46,348 nt of DNA from an uncultured Prevotellaceae bacterium. Lineage in GTDB: Bacteria; Bacteroidota; Bacteroidia; Bacteroidales; Bacteroidaceae. The stretch spans positions 1 through 46,348 of the forward strand of contig CACXFT010000058.1 in the NCBI GenBank assembly GCA_902767045.1, in the 5' to 3' direction. Shown here in pieces: positions 34,123-41,568 of this stretch. A model generated the notes under the pieces. The model was not told the DNA's origin, ran no database searches, and worked only from the letters and a program-made list of their open reading frames with translations. The position numbers and the translations under genes were made by a program. The first letter of the stretch is position 1. Every line of letters starts with the position of its first letter.

Positions 34123-35797
34123 ATAATCTCTGTCGTTTTTTAGTATATGGCCTTTGCAGTTCATATCTGCCATCAGTCCAAACGGTCTTGTAGGCGCATC
34201 GGCTGTTCAGCTCTTCTACCACATGGCCGAAACCCTCTGAGAGCTGTTCGCGGTCGATGAGCATCCACGGAAAAAGTTTTTCAGCTGGTGCTGTAGGTGT
34301 TTGGTTCGCAAGAGTTTGGTGAGCAATGTTAATATAGTGCTGGTTCATTTTTGTTGAAGTGAACACGTCGGAGAAAACGGCATAGGGCTTGCATTCCAGC
34401 ATGGAGATGAGTGGCAGCGAGAAGTTGCAAACCAGGTAACTTCCCTTGGGCACGATGGGCGAAAGTTCGCTGAGCAAGTGGTTGTGCAAGGTGGCATTGT
34501 GGACAGTGGTCAGAATGTGTTCTGTTCGTGGGTTGTCGATGGAATGGAAGCAATCAAGTCGGTTTCCTTCTTCCATCATGGGGCGTTTAACGTTGGTTAG
34601 CAGCAGAGCGGCACCTAAAGAAATGAAAATCAAACGAAGGGCATGAGGGTAAGCTTGTTGACAAGGTTTGCTTATCAGCGTTGGAATGTGGGCCATATAG
34701 ACTATGCCCACAGGTAACGCTAATGTAAACAAACTTTGACCAAAAAAGTCGAGTCCGCCGTTGCTGCCTATAGGATATACCAAGGGAACAACGAGAGAGA
34801 GCGACAAAAGCAAATCGCTACGGGGACTGATGCGGTTACCCATGAAAAGTGAAGAAAATGCTATCACGCAGATGCCCCCTACAACCCCTGCTGCCGGTTC
34901 CCACAGATACAGGTTGACGATGAAAAGCAAGGCAAGCAATGTGCATGACATCACTTTCCAGGTTCGTTGCAGCCGTGCTATGGATTGGGTCAGCAGAAAA
35001 AGAAATGCAAGAAACACGCATGCCTGTGTGAAGAAAGTCTTATAAGTAGTATAAACGCCCACGGCCACGGCTTTCAGACTGTGTGGATCTTCGCCGTCTG
35101 TTCCGATGGTGGTTAGGTCGCTCAGGGTGAGCATCCACACTGGCCATGCTCCTTGCTGCCAGAGGTAGCAGCTCATGAGCATCATACCTGCCAGATAGCC
35201 TATACCGAACCCCGCAAACAGTTTGCTACTGTTCACCTCTGCCCTGCAAAGTTTGCATAAGGGCACCGTTACAAAAGGGAGCAGCAGAAAACTAACGTTC
35301 ACCACCCTGAAAAAAACCGCCGTGCCTGCTAATCCGCCTGAGAGGGCAAACAGCAATGCGGCATTTTTTTGAGAGAATACAGCACGATGAAGAACAAGAA
35401 TGGCAAGGGTGAGCAAGGTGGTGGAATAGTCGTTGTAGTTGATGTCGAGATAGCTTCCGAAATGGGAAAGGGTGGTAAGTGCCATGCCGACAATGAGCAG
35501 TTTCTTGTTGAAAAGATTGCGTAGCCACAGAAAAACCGTTGTTTGCAAACCAAGAAATAGAACAATATGGAGTAGACGGAGTGACAAGAAACTGTTTGGA
35601 AGCAGCTTTGTGATGAACTGTCCTGTGAACAGATAGGTTGCTATCCACTGACCGAGATAGGCTGTAACGGCAGGTTCTTCGGCAAAATGCTCGTATCCCG
35701 ACATGTACATTCCAATGTCGAGATACGAGAGTCCCTGCAGTGCCTGTAAGCATAGGAACAGTGCTGCAATGGGCAGATAGATAGCTAATGCTTTCAT
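34118..35797 (-). CDS. Polytopic membrane protein, possibly GT-C glycosyltransferase-like
   Basis: The 559-aa protein has about ten to twelve hydrophobic segments through residue 430 and a soluble C-terminal portion (about 440-559). The layout, with an acidic first loop (SYLDIGMYMSGYEHF) after the first helix, resembles GT-C enzymes that move sugars from lipid carriers, but no diagnostic motif is certain. Its start overlaps the purT stop by one base (TAATG), so the two are coupled. Base composition is lower in G+C than the neighbours, hinting at a different origin. Confidence 0.6.
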   Translation of the reverse strand: MKALAIYLPIAALFLCLQALQGLSYLDIGMYMSGYEHFAEEPAVTAYLGQWIATYLFTGQFITKLLPNSFLSLRLLHIVLFLGLQTTVFLWLRNLFNKKLLIVGMALTTLSHFGSYLDINYNDYSTTLLTLAILVLHRAVFSQKNAALLFALSGGLAGTAVFFRVVNVSFLLLPFVTVPLCKLCRAEVNSSKLFAGFGIGYLAGMMLMSCYLWQQGAWPVWMLTLSDLTTIGTDGEDPHSLKAVAVGVYTTYKTFFTQACVFLAFLFLLTQSIARLQRTWKVMSCTLLALLFIVNLYLWEPAAGVVGGICVIAFSSLFMGNRISPRSDLLLSLSLVVPLVYPIGSNGGLDFFGQSLFTLALPVGIVYMAHIPTLISKPCQQAYPHALRLIFISLGAALLLTNVKRPMMEEGNRLDCFHSIDNPRTEHILTTVHNATLHNHLLSELSPIVPKGSYLVCNFSLPLISMLECKPYAVFSDVFTSTKMNQHYINIAHQTLANQTPTAPAEKLFPWMLIDREQLSEGFGHVVEELNSRCAYKTVWTDGRYELQRPYTKKRQRLF

Positions 35798-36978
35798 TAT
35801 TTTTTCATATACGGGTCTGTGCCCAGCACCGTTGCAGCAAGCCGCTTGGCCTTGGTGCGCAGGGCTTCCACATCGTCGCCCACTTCGCCATAGCAGAGCA
35901 CCACGCCCATGCGACGACCCTTATGGGCTTCGGGCTTACCGAAGATGCGAACGCGGGTGCGCTCTTCCTTCAGGGCGTCCACCAGGTTGTATTCGGGAGC
36001 ATGGTCGGTGTCTTCGGGTGCCAGCACCACAGCCGAGCAGCCGCAGTGTTCCAGGTTGATGCCGGCGATGGGCAAACCGAGCACGGCACGCAGGTGCAGT
36101 TCAAACTCGCTCAGGTTGGTGGTGTGCCCCAGTGTAACCATACCCGTGTCGTGCGGACGGGGCGACAACTCGCTGAAGATGACCTCTCCATCGGCTTTCA
36201 GGAAGAACTCCACACCCCAGATGCCGGCACCGGTGAGGGCGCGTGTAACCTTGTCGGCCATCTCTTCGGCCTGGCGCAGCGAAGCTTCCGGTATCTGATA
36301 GGGCTGCCAGCTCTCGCGGTAGTCGCCGCCTTTCTGCACATGTCCGATGGGTGGACAGAACAGGGTGGGGCCGTTCTTCTGAGTGACGGTGAGCAGCGTG
36401 AACTCGCTCTCGAACTGTATGAACTCTTCTATGATTACCTCTTTCACGTCGCCGCGCGAACCCTCCATGGCTTCGCGGAAAGCCTGTTCCAGTTCGCCGT
36501 GGTTGTGAACATAGCTCTGTCCGTGTCCGCTCGACGACATCAGGGGTTTCACCACGCAGGGAAATCCAATCTCGTCGGCAGCCGTCTTAAACTCGTCGAA
36601 GGTTTTGGCATAGAAATACTTCGCCGTGCGCAATCCCAGTTCGCGGGCAGCCAAGTCGCGGATGGCCCTGCGGTTCATGGTGTAGTTCACCGCGCGTGCA
36701 CTGGGCACCACCTGAATGCCCTGTTGTTCATAGTCGAAGAGTCGTTCAGTGCGGATGGCTTCAATCTCCGGCACGATGATGTCGGGACGGTGTTTGGCCA
36801 CCACGCGGTCGAGGGCATCGCCGTCGAGCATCGAGAACACCTCGCACTCGTCGGCCACCTGCATGGCGGGTGCCCCTGCATAACGGTCGCAGGCAATTAC
36901 ATACACGCCGGCACGTTTGGCGGCAATCACAAACTCCTTGCCCAGTTCGCCTGAGCCTAACAGCAGTATCCGTTTCAT
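35797..36978 (-). CDS. purT: Formate-dependent GAR transformylase (phosphoribosylglycinamide formyltransferase 2)
   Basis: The 393-aa ATP-grasp enzyme is one residue longer than E. coli PurT. It makes formylglycinamide ribonucleotide from GAR, formate and ATP in purine synthesis. Features: [17 protein letters not shown] (about 8-24), [27 protein letters not shown] (ATP loop), and [15 protein letters not shown] near 275. ATG 36978 ([13 protein letters not shown]) is the family start; eight upstream codons in frame come from a repeat array. Confidence 0.95.
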   Translation of the reverse strand: MKRILLLGSGELGKEFVIAAKRAGVYVIACDRYAGAPAMQVADECEVFSMLDGDALDRVVAKHRPDIIVPEIEAIRTERLFDYEQQGIQVVPSARAVNYTMNRRAIRDLAARELGLRTAKYFYAKTFDEFKTAADEIGFPCVVKPLMSSSGHGQSYVHNHGELEQAFREAMEGSRGDVKEVIIEEFIQFESEFTLLTVTQKNGPTLFCPPIGHVQKGGDYRESWQPYQIPEASLRQAEEMADKVTRALTGAGIWGVEFFLKADGEVIFSELSPRPHDTGMVTLGHTTNLSEFELHLRAVLGLPIAGINLEHCGCSAVVLAPEDTDHAPEYNLVDALKEERTRVRIFGKPEAHKGRRMGVVLCYGEVGDDVEALRTKAKRLAATVLGTDPYMKK

Positions 36979-36987
36979 AGTTGATGG

Positions 36988-37065
36988 TTTATCATTTATC
37001 ATTTATCATTTATCATTTAGCGCAGCGCCTCATTTATCATTTAGCGCAGTGCAGCGTCCCATTTA
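36988..37065 (-). repeat. TAAATGA / GCGCTGCGC repeat array
   Basis: On the minus strand it starts with a single TAAATGG at the DUF6169 stop (37063-37065). It continues GCGCTAAATGATAAATGA, then GGCGCTGCGC plus about four and a half heptamers, ending 9 bases before the purT start. This is the same compound unit as 37768-37815. Confidence 0.8.
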
Positions 37066-37560
37066 GTCGGGTTTGTTTGTCAAAATCTGTATTGTTTCTT
37101 TGAATTCTGTTAGAATCGTCTCGAGGTGAGGATTGTCTTTTTGAACAATGAGTGCGGCAAAATTCTTGATGTTTTCTTCTTCCACTACAGCTGTTTCCAT
37201 AACATAGGAAGACCGCCCTTCATAGCTGTTGAACCATCTTAAGAATAGTCGGCTGCGAAAGGCTTGTTTGCCATCTCCTGTTTCACATATATAAAGAAGA
37301 ATATCTGGGTTGACATGGAAAAATTCGTCGATAATACAGAATATAGTATCTCTCAGTTTGTTATCAAGTGGCGATGACACGTTGTTCTCATTGCCGATAA
37401 CAAACTGAAAGGCTCCTTCCTGCCAGATAGAATAGTCGTCCATGAAAGAAATGGAACATAGCATTCCATAGTCTGTTTTGAAATAGTAGATATTCTCCAC
37501 CCTCATTTTCACTTGATATGGAGAATGACTATTTACTAAATCTAAGTTCAACTGCTTCAT
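37063..37560 (-). CDS. DUF6169 family protein
   Basis: The 165-aa soluble protein is recognisable as DUF6169 from the order of segments: YFKTDYGMLCSISF, RDTIFCIIDEFFHVNPDILLYICETGDGKQAFRSRLFLRWF and FAALIVQKDNPHLETILTEF. The family is scattered in Bacteroidetes with no known function. Here it starts 7 bases after a 49-aa protein gene, so the two probably act together. G+C content is lower than in purT or the kinase-like gene. Confidence 0.75.
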   Translation of the reverse strand: MKQLNLDLVNSHSPYQVKMRVENIYYFKTDYGMLCSISFMDDYSIWQEGAFQFVIGNENNVSSPLDNKLRDTIFCIIDEFFHVNPDILLYICETGDGKQAFRSRLFLRWFNSYEGRSSYVMETAVVEEENIKNFAALIVQKDNPHLETILTEFKETIQILTNKPD

Positions 37561-37567
37561 GTTTTCT

Positions 37568-37717
37568 CTATCCGACAGTATTCATTGCTTGTTCTTCTCT
37601 GCGTATTTCTCGCATAAGTTCTCCCATTCGTTCCAAACATTCGTTTTTTTTGCGTATGGACTCACGGAACGCTGAGATAATTTCATTGCGAGTACGATTC
37701 TTAATAGCTGTAGTCAT
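37568..37717 (-). CDS. Small 49-aa protein paired with DUF6169
   Basis: An ATG at 37717 opens a frame for a 49-aa protein (starts MTTAIKNRTRNEI, ends EEQAMNTVG) that is highly charged and likely all-helical. Only 7 bases separate its stop from the DUF6169 start. I do not recognise a family. The size and pairing resemble toxin-antitoxin or similar two-gene units, which is a guess. Confidence 0.6.
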   Translation of the reverse strand: MTTAIKNRTRNEIISAFRESIRKKNECLERMGELMREIRREEQAMNTVG

Positions 37718-37740
37718 AACAATTTTCTCTTATGTAATAT

Positions 37741-37815
37741 CATTTATCATTTATCATTTATCATTTAGCGCAGCGCCTCATTTATCATTTAGCGCAGCGC
37801 CTCATTTATCATTTA
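37741..37815 (-). repeat. TAAATGA array with two 24-bp compound units
   Basis: Two perfect tandem copies of a 24-bp unit (37768-37791 and 37792-37815; minus strand TAAATGATAAATGAGGCGCTGCGC) are followed by about three and a half plain heptamers. The TAA stop of the cytidylate-kinase-like gene (37813-37815) lies in the first unit. Its last codons (CTGCGC) resemble the GCGCTGCGC part, so the unit may have spread from the gene end. Confidence 0.85.
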
Positions 37816-38433
37816 GCGCAGTGCCGCCTTGCGCAGCGCAGCGCAAATAAGCTCCACGGTGCCCTCTATGCCCCAGCGCGAGCTGTTGATGCACAGGTCG
37901 TAGCTTTCGGCATGTCCCCATTTCTTGCCCGTGTAGTAGTTGTAGTACGATGCGCGGGCATTCTCTTCGTGGTGTATCAGTTTCTGTGCGGTGGCAGTGT
38001 CGCAGCCGTGGCGTTCCTGCACCCGTGCTATGCGGTCGTTCAGGTCGGCGGTGATGAAGAAGCTCATTGCTTGGGGCATGTCGCGCAGGATGTAGTCGGC
38101 ACAGCGCCCCACAAACACACACGACCCCTCCTGGGCGGCCTTCTGTATGGCCTCGCTCTGGAACTGGAACAGACTCTCCTCTGAAAACTGGTTGTTGTTA
38201 TAGAAGCTACCCATGGCCAGGGCCCGGCCGCTCTGGTGCACGATGTGGCGCAGGAATCCCCTGTGCTCGTCGCTCTGCTCGAAAAACTTGGGTGAGAACC
38301 CGCTCTCGTGAGCGGCCAGGTCCAGAATCTCCTTGTCGTAGAGCTTGCAGCCGAACTCTTCGGCCAACCGCGCTGCAACAATCCTGCCGCCCGAACCAAT
38401 CTGTCGCCCAATGTTAATGATAATCTTTTCCAT
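37813..38433 (-). CDS. Cytidylate kinase-like family protein
   Basis: The 206-aa protein belongs to the cytidylate-kinase-like family: P-loop-like GRQIGSGGRIVAARLAEEF (about 9-27), KLYDKEILDLAA, CVFVGRCADYIL and RIARVQERHGCD. It is distinct from the main Cmk. The substrate is not established, and many bacteria keep both. The start follows the MATE gene across a 16-base gap made of 7-bp repeats, implying co-transcription. Confidence 0.85.
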   Translation of the reverse strand: MEKIIINIGRQIGSGGRIVAARLAEEFGCKLYDKEILDLAAHESGFSPKFFEQSDEHRGFLRHIVHQSGRALAMGSFYNNNQFSEESLFQFQSEAIQKAAQEGSCVFVGRCADYILRDMPQAMSFFITADLNDRIARVQERHGCDTATAQKLIHHEENARASYYNYYTGKKWGHAESYDLCINSSRWGIEGTVELICAALRKAALR

Positions 38434-38439
38434 GCCAAT

Positions 38440-38467
38440 AACCTATTACCTATAACTTATTACCTCT
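38440..38467 (-). repeat. GGTAATA-type heptamer array at a gene junction
   Basis: Four 7-bp units (plus strand AACCTAT, TACCTAT, AACTTAT, TACCTCT). On the minus strand the array encodes the last MATE residues (GNKL), provides its TAG stop (38450-38452) and ends 6 bases before the ATG of the kinase-like gene. Confidence 0.65.
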
Positions 38468-39793
38468 AAAATAGTACCACATCATGCCAAAGGCGATAAT
38501 GGCCGAAAGTGCATCGCTCGTGGGCAGTGCAGCCCACACCCCGTCGATGTTCCACCAGAGGGGGAGCACCACAATGAGCGGCAGCAACAGCAGCAACTGG
38601 CGCGAGAGCGAGAGGAAGATGCTTATCTTCACCTTGCCGATGCACTGGAAGAAGTTTGTTACCACCATTTGGAAACCAATGATGGGAAACACCAGCATGT
38701 TCATGCGAATGGCATAAATGCTCATGTCTATGAGTGTGGAGTCGGTGGTGAACAGGCGTGCGCAGTAGTAGGGTATGAACATGGCGATGAGCCAGCCGCA
38801 CACCATGATGCCCGTGGCAGCTATGATGGAGAGGTTGAGCACCCGCATGAGCCGTTCGCGGTTCTGAGCACCGTAGTTATAGCCGGCAATGGGTTGCATC
38901 CCCTGGTTCACACCCATCACAAACATCACAAACATCATGGCAATGGAGTTGGAGATGCTGTAGGCACCCACGGCCATGTCGCCGCCGTAGCGCACCAGCT
39001 GGTTGTTCATGAAAATCACAATCACGCACGCGCACACATTCATTAAGAAAGGTGAGATGCCAATGCCAATGATGTTCTTCACTAAGTTGGCCCGCAGTCG
39101 GTAGATGCCACGCTTCAGGTGCAGCAGTTCTTGCTTGTTGCTGAACTGCCGCATCTGCCACACAAGTGCCATGGTCTGCGACGTGATGGTGGCGATGGCT
39201 GCTCCGCGGATGCCCCAGCGGAACCACCACACAAAGGCCACCACCAGCACGATGTTCATGCCCACGGTGAAGAGGGTGGCCATCATGGCTTGGCGCGGTT
39301 TCGATGCGGCCCGCAGCACGGCGTTCATGCCGAAGTACATGTGGGTTATCACGTTGCCTAAAAGAATCACCTGCATGAACTCGCGGGCGTAGGGCAGGGT
39401 GTTGTCACTGGCACCGAAGAAGCGCAGGATGGGGTCGAGGAAGATCAGGCACACCGCCATGAACGCCGCACCGATGATGAGGTTCAGCGTAACGGTGTTT
39501 CCTAACAGGTGCTGGGCTGTCTTATAGTCGCGCTGCCCCAGCTTCACCGAGATGGCGGTTGAGGCCCCCACGCCCACGGCAGCACCGAAGGCGGCACTCA
39601 GGTTCATGAACGGAAACGTGATGCCCAGTCCGGCAATGGCATCGGCTCCTACCACCTGACCGATGAAGGCCCGGTCGATGATGTTGTAGAGCGAAGAGGC
39701 AGTCATGGCGATGATGGCCGGCAGTGCATACTGCCAGAGCAGTCGTCCCACAGGCTTCGTGCCCAGTTCCAGTGTTGCTTGCTTGTTATCCAT
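38450..39793 (-). CDS. MATE family efflux transporter
   Basis: The 447-aa inner-membrane protein has twelve hydrophobic segments and MATE features: LLWQYALPAIIAMTASSLYNIIDRAFIGQ (about 16-44), AGLGITFPFMNLSAAFGAAVGVG, and GMQPIAGYNYGAQNRER near 280 in the second half. These export drugs or metabolites using sodium or proton gradients; the substrate is unknown. ATG 39793 (MDNKQATLELGTKPVG) is chosen over the longer frame because the extension is only the terminator-promoter module. That places the start about a dozen bases from the predicted transcription start, an unusually short leader. Confidence 0.93.
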   Translation of the reverse strand: MDNKQATLELGTKPVGRLLWQYALPAIIAMTASSLYNIIDRAFIGQVVGADAIAGLGITFPFMNLSAAFGAAVGVGASTAISVKLGQRDYKTAQHLLGNTVTLNLIIGAAFMAVCLIFLDPILRFFGASDNTLPYAREFMQVILLGNVITHMYFGMNAVLRAASKPRQAMMATLFTVGMNIVLVVAFVWWFRWGIRGAAIATITSQTMALVWQMRQFSNKQELLHLKRGIYRLRANLVKNIIGIGISPFLMNVCACVIVIFMNNQLVRYGGDMAVGAYSISNSIAMMFVMFVMGVNQGMQPIAGYNYGAQNRERLMRVLNLSIIAATGIMVCGWLIAMFIPYYCARLFTTDSTLIDMSIYAIRMNMLVFPIIGFQMVVTNFFQCIGKVKISIFLSLSRQLLLLLPLIVVLPLWWNIDGVWAALPTSDALSAIIAFGMMWYYFRGNKL

Positions 39794-39810
39794 GCGTTCT
39801 TTATTTTCGG

Positions 39811-39890
39811 CAAAGATACAAACATTTCTGTTACCAGCCAACTTTTCCGGTGCAAAAAAAATGCGGGGCACCGCAACGGTGCTCCGCATT
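39811..39890 (-). promoter_or_regulatory. Terminator-promoter module, copy A (before MATE)
   Basis: On the minus strand: a 13-bp hairpin (39890-39860; arms AATGCGG-A/G-GCACC, 5-base loop), a run of T, then TTG (39841-39839), 20 bases, TATCTTTG (39818-39811). So an intrinsic terminator is followed by a full Bacteroidetes promoter. It is identical to copy C apart from one extra base in the T-run. The promoter drives the MATE gene. Confidence 0.85.
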
Positions 39891-39902
39891 CTGTTATAAT
39901 GG

Positions 39903-39934
39903 TATTTTCCTTAAATGTTCTTTTAGTCTGTTTT
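39903..39934 (-). pseudogene. Remnant of the 56-aa/GNAT gene junction
   Basis: These 32 bases match 40809-40840 with one difference. In that place they are the end of the 56-aa gene and the first codons of the GNAT gene. Here, upstream of copy A, they encode nothing. A deletion or partial copy of a cassette explains it. A minus-strand TAATTTTG -7 element (39952-39945) lies just upstream. Confidence 0.65.
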
Positions 39935-39987
39935 TTCCCCGATGCAAAATTACGGTCAGGCGGTGAAGCCCCGAAAGGATGATAGAA

Positions 39988-40116
39988 TTACATCTTTTGG
40001 CGAAGAGCTTCTTCTTCGGCTTCGAGCTTTATGCTCATCTCTTCATTCCATTTCTTCTTATATTCCCTGTATCTGCGAAGTGCAAGAATAAACTTTGTCG
40101 GTTTTGTTGCTTCCAT
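39988..40116 (-). CDS. Small 42-aa charged protein
   Basis: ATG 40116 opens a 42-aa frame (MEATKPTKFILALRRYREY..., ending EEEALRQKM) right after the copy B promoter (leader about 17-20 bases). It is very rich in Lys, Arg and Glu and probably one long helix. I do not recognise it. Its own promoter and terminator-bounded position support a real gene. Confidence 0.6.
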   Translation of the reverse strand: MEATKPTKFILALRRYREYKKKWNEEMSIKLEAEEEALRQKM

Positions 40117-40139
40117 AACATCTATATTGTTTACAACCG

Positions 40140-40217
40140 CAAAGATACAAACATTTCTGTTACCAGCCAACTTTTCAACTATAAAAAATGCGGGGCACCG
40201 CAACGGTGCTCCGCATT
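40140..40217 (-). promoter_or_regulatory. Terminator-promoter module, copy B (before the 42-aa gene)
   Basis: Hairpin 40217-40187, then T-run, TTG (40170-40168), 20 bases, TATCTTTG (40147-40140). The hairpin and promoter match the other copies exactly, while the spacer between them differs. The hairpin would end the GNAT transcript (gene end 40266). Copies B and C also share the 12 bases after the -7 box. Confidence 0.85.
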
Positions 40218-40265
40218 CTTGCTATGATGGTTGTTCTTTTATTTGCATCCTTCTAAATGGAAAAA

Positions 40266-40844
40266 TCAAGTATAGAGAGTTCGGTACATTCTTAATGTGT
40301 CTTTATAAGGCTTTGGAGCTTCATTGGGAGTGAATCCGCACCTTTCATAGAAACCAACTGCACTGTATTCACTGGTGGCAAGAGCTTCGACTGTGATGAA
40401 CTGACATCCAGCCAAAGTTTGAGTGCGAGCTTGCTTTACTATCATTTCAATTAGAAATCTGCCAATATGTTTGTTTCGCCATTTTTCTTGTACGGCTAAA
40501 TAAGCAATGTCGAGTGCAGGATACCTTGGTTTTGAATAAAAGGTGTCTTTGTAATTCCAATCTATGCTTGGAGTTCCCGTAGAAGAAATGCCAAGTTGAA
40601 GTTCCTCCTTGTCGATAGAGTCTAAGTCCAGCGAATCAAAACTTAGAGCAAATACAGCCACGATCTCATCGTTGAGCTTGGCAATATATGCAGTGCAATA
40701 ATGATGCTCAATGCTTAGTTTGAAATCGTTTTGAATAAAAGAGTCCATAGATTTCACTCCCGAGCAAAAGGATTTCAAGCATTGAAAATCTTTTAATGGA
40801 GAAATTTCTATTTTCCCTAAATGTTCTTTTAGTCTGTTTTCCAT
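40266..40844 (-). CDS. GNAT family N-acetyltransferase (toxin-like pairing)
   Basis: The 192-aa protein has a GNAT core: FCSGVKSMDSFIQNDF near residue 27, CTAYIAKLNDEIVAVFALSFDSL, the CoA loop VQEKWRNKHIGRFLIEMIV and a final GFYERCGFTP. The Cys-Gly, hydrophobic, Asp-x-Phe opening resembles GNAT proteins of the TacT type that acetylate charged tRNA, as well as ordinary Bacteroidetes acetyltransferases; I cannot choose from sequence alone. ATG 40844 follows AAGGAG and overlaps the upstream 56-aa gene; ATG 40856 is also possible. G+C is clearly lower than in neighbouring housekeeping genes, suggesting transfer. Confidence 0.8.
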   Translation of the reverse strand: MENRLKEHLGKIEISPLKDFQCLKSFCSGVKSMDSFIQNDFKLSIEHHYCTAYIAKLNDEIVAVFALSFDSLDLDSIDKEELQLGISSTGTPSIDWNYKDTFYSKPRYPALDIAYLAVQEKWRNKHIGRFLIEMIVKQARTQTLAGCQFITVEALATSEYSAVGFYERCGFTPNEAPKPYKDTLRMYRTLYT

Positions 40845-40999
40845 TCTCCTTCCCACTCGTTTAAAGCTTCTGCTCCTTTTTTAATAGCTTCTTTTTCCTT
40901 TTCTGTGAGATGGCCGGTTGTGGCACGCCAAAGACTTTGCCTGATTTCTCTGGAAAACTCTGCTGTGATGGGTTCTCTTGGTGAATTGATGCCTAACAT
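40829..40999 (-). CDS. 56-aa protein overlapping the GNAT gene (candidate antitoxin)
   Basis: ATG 40999 opens a 56-aa frame (MLGINSPREPITAEFSREIR..., ending EWEGEWKTD) immediately after the copy C promoter. It overlaps the GNAT start by 16 bases. It is charged and mainly helical, with no recognised DNA-binding motif. Gene order and overlap are those of antitoxin-toxin pairs. Function is inferred only from this arrangement. Confidence 0.7.
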   Translation of the reverse strand: MLGINSPREPITAEFSREIRQSLWRATTGHLTEKEKEAIKKGAEALNEWEGEWKTD

Positions 41000-41029
41000 G
41001 ATTTCTTTGTTGTTTATTGTTTACAACCG

Positions 41030-41108
41030 CAAAGATACAAACATTTCTGTTACCAGCCAACTTTTCCGGTGCAAAAAAATGCGGGGCACCGCAACGGTGC
41101 TCCGCATT
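41030..41108 (-). promoter_or_regulatory. Terminator-promoter module, copy C (before the 56-aa/GNAT pair)
   Basis: Hairpin 41108-41078, T-run, TTG (41060-41058), 20 bases, TATCTTTG (41037-41030). The hairpin begins 2 bases after the YoeB-like gene's stop codon, so it is that gene's terminator and the next pair's promoter at once. Confidence 0.87.
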
Positions 41109-41110
41109 CC

Positions 41111-41383
41111 TCATTTGTCGTTGTAGTGCCCCTCCACTTTAACAACCAAAACCGTCACTACATCTTCATATATATCATAGATAATACGGTCGTGCGCCGT
41201 GATGTGACGCGACCAAGTAACATCTTTTCCTCCAACAAGGGCTTCAGGGTGACCAAGCCCGGAACGTGGATGGTCGGCCAATTCATGATAAATCTTAACG
41301 TATTTTCTCCAAAGCTGTGGATTGGATTTCTTCCACTTCCTCACAACTTTGTCGGCAGACGATGATACTTCAACTTTGTACAT
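41111..41383 (-). CDS. YoeB/Txe family mRNA interferase toxin
   Basis: The 90-aa protein matches the YoeB/Txe family: VVRKWKKSNPQLWRKYVKIYHELADHPRSGLGHPEALVG in the first two-thirds, then WSRHITAHDRIIYDIYEDVVTVLVVKVEGHY, which carries the usual Glu/Arg/His and terminal HY catalytic region. Such toxins bind the ribosome and cut mRNA near start codons. It lies 5 bases after its antitoxin gene and is followed directly by the copy C terminator. Confidence 0.93.
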   Translation of the reverse strand: MYKVEVSSSADKVVRKWKKSNPQLWRKYVKIYHELADHPRSGLGHPEALVGGKDVTWSRHITAHDRIIYDIYEDVVTVLVVKVEGHYNDK

Positions 41384-41388
41384 AGTGA

Positions 41389-41541
41389 CTACATAGACTC
41401 AAAATAGCGGTCAATGTCCTGGTGTGTACTCAGTGTAACACACTTCCCTTCACGACACTCCTGTCTGGCTTTCTCAATCTCAGCTGCTAATTCTGGGGTA
41501 ATCTCATTCCTGTTCAAATCTCTTCCTGATATTACTACCAT
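41389..41541 (-). CDS. Short antitoxin partner of the YoeB-like toxin
   Basis: A 50-aa frame from ATG 41541 (MVVISGRDLNRNEITPELAA...) ends in LSTHQDIDRYFESM, resembling the toxin-binding tail of YefM/RelB-type antitoxins. It is shorter than YefM (about 83 aa) and lacks most of the DNA-binding half, so autoregulation may differ and may rest on the fixed copy D promoter. The length is supported by the promoter position; no upstream start is possible without entering the module. Confidence 0.82.
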   Translation of the reverse strand: MVVISGRDLNRNEITPELAAEIEKARQECREGKCVTLSTHQDIDRYFESM

Positions 41542-41568
41542 AATGCACTTATTGCTTTTGTTTGTTTG

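Noticed and set aside
37741-37815. CRISPR-like direct repeats
   Set aside because: Units are 7 and 24 bp with no unique spacers of constant length and no cas genes nearby.
39794-39889. N-terminal extension of the MATE protein, and similar frames starting MRSTVAVPRI or MRNAEH at the other modules
   Set aside because: They are translations of the terminator hairpin and promoter of the repeated module, upstream of the predicted transcription start.
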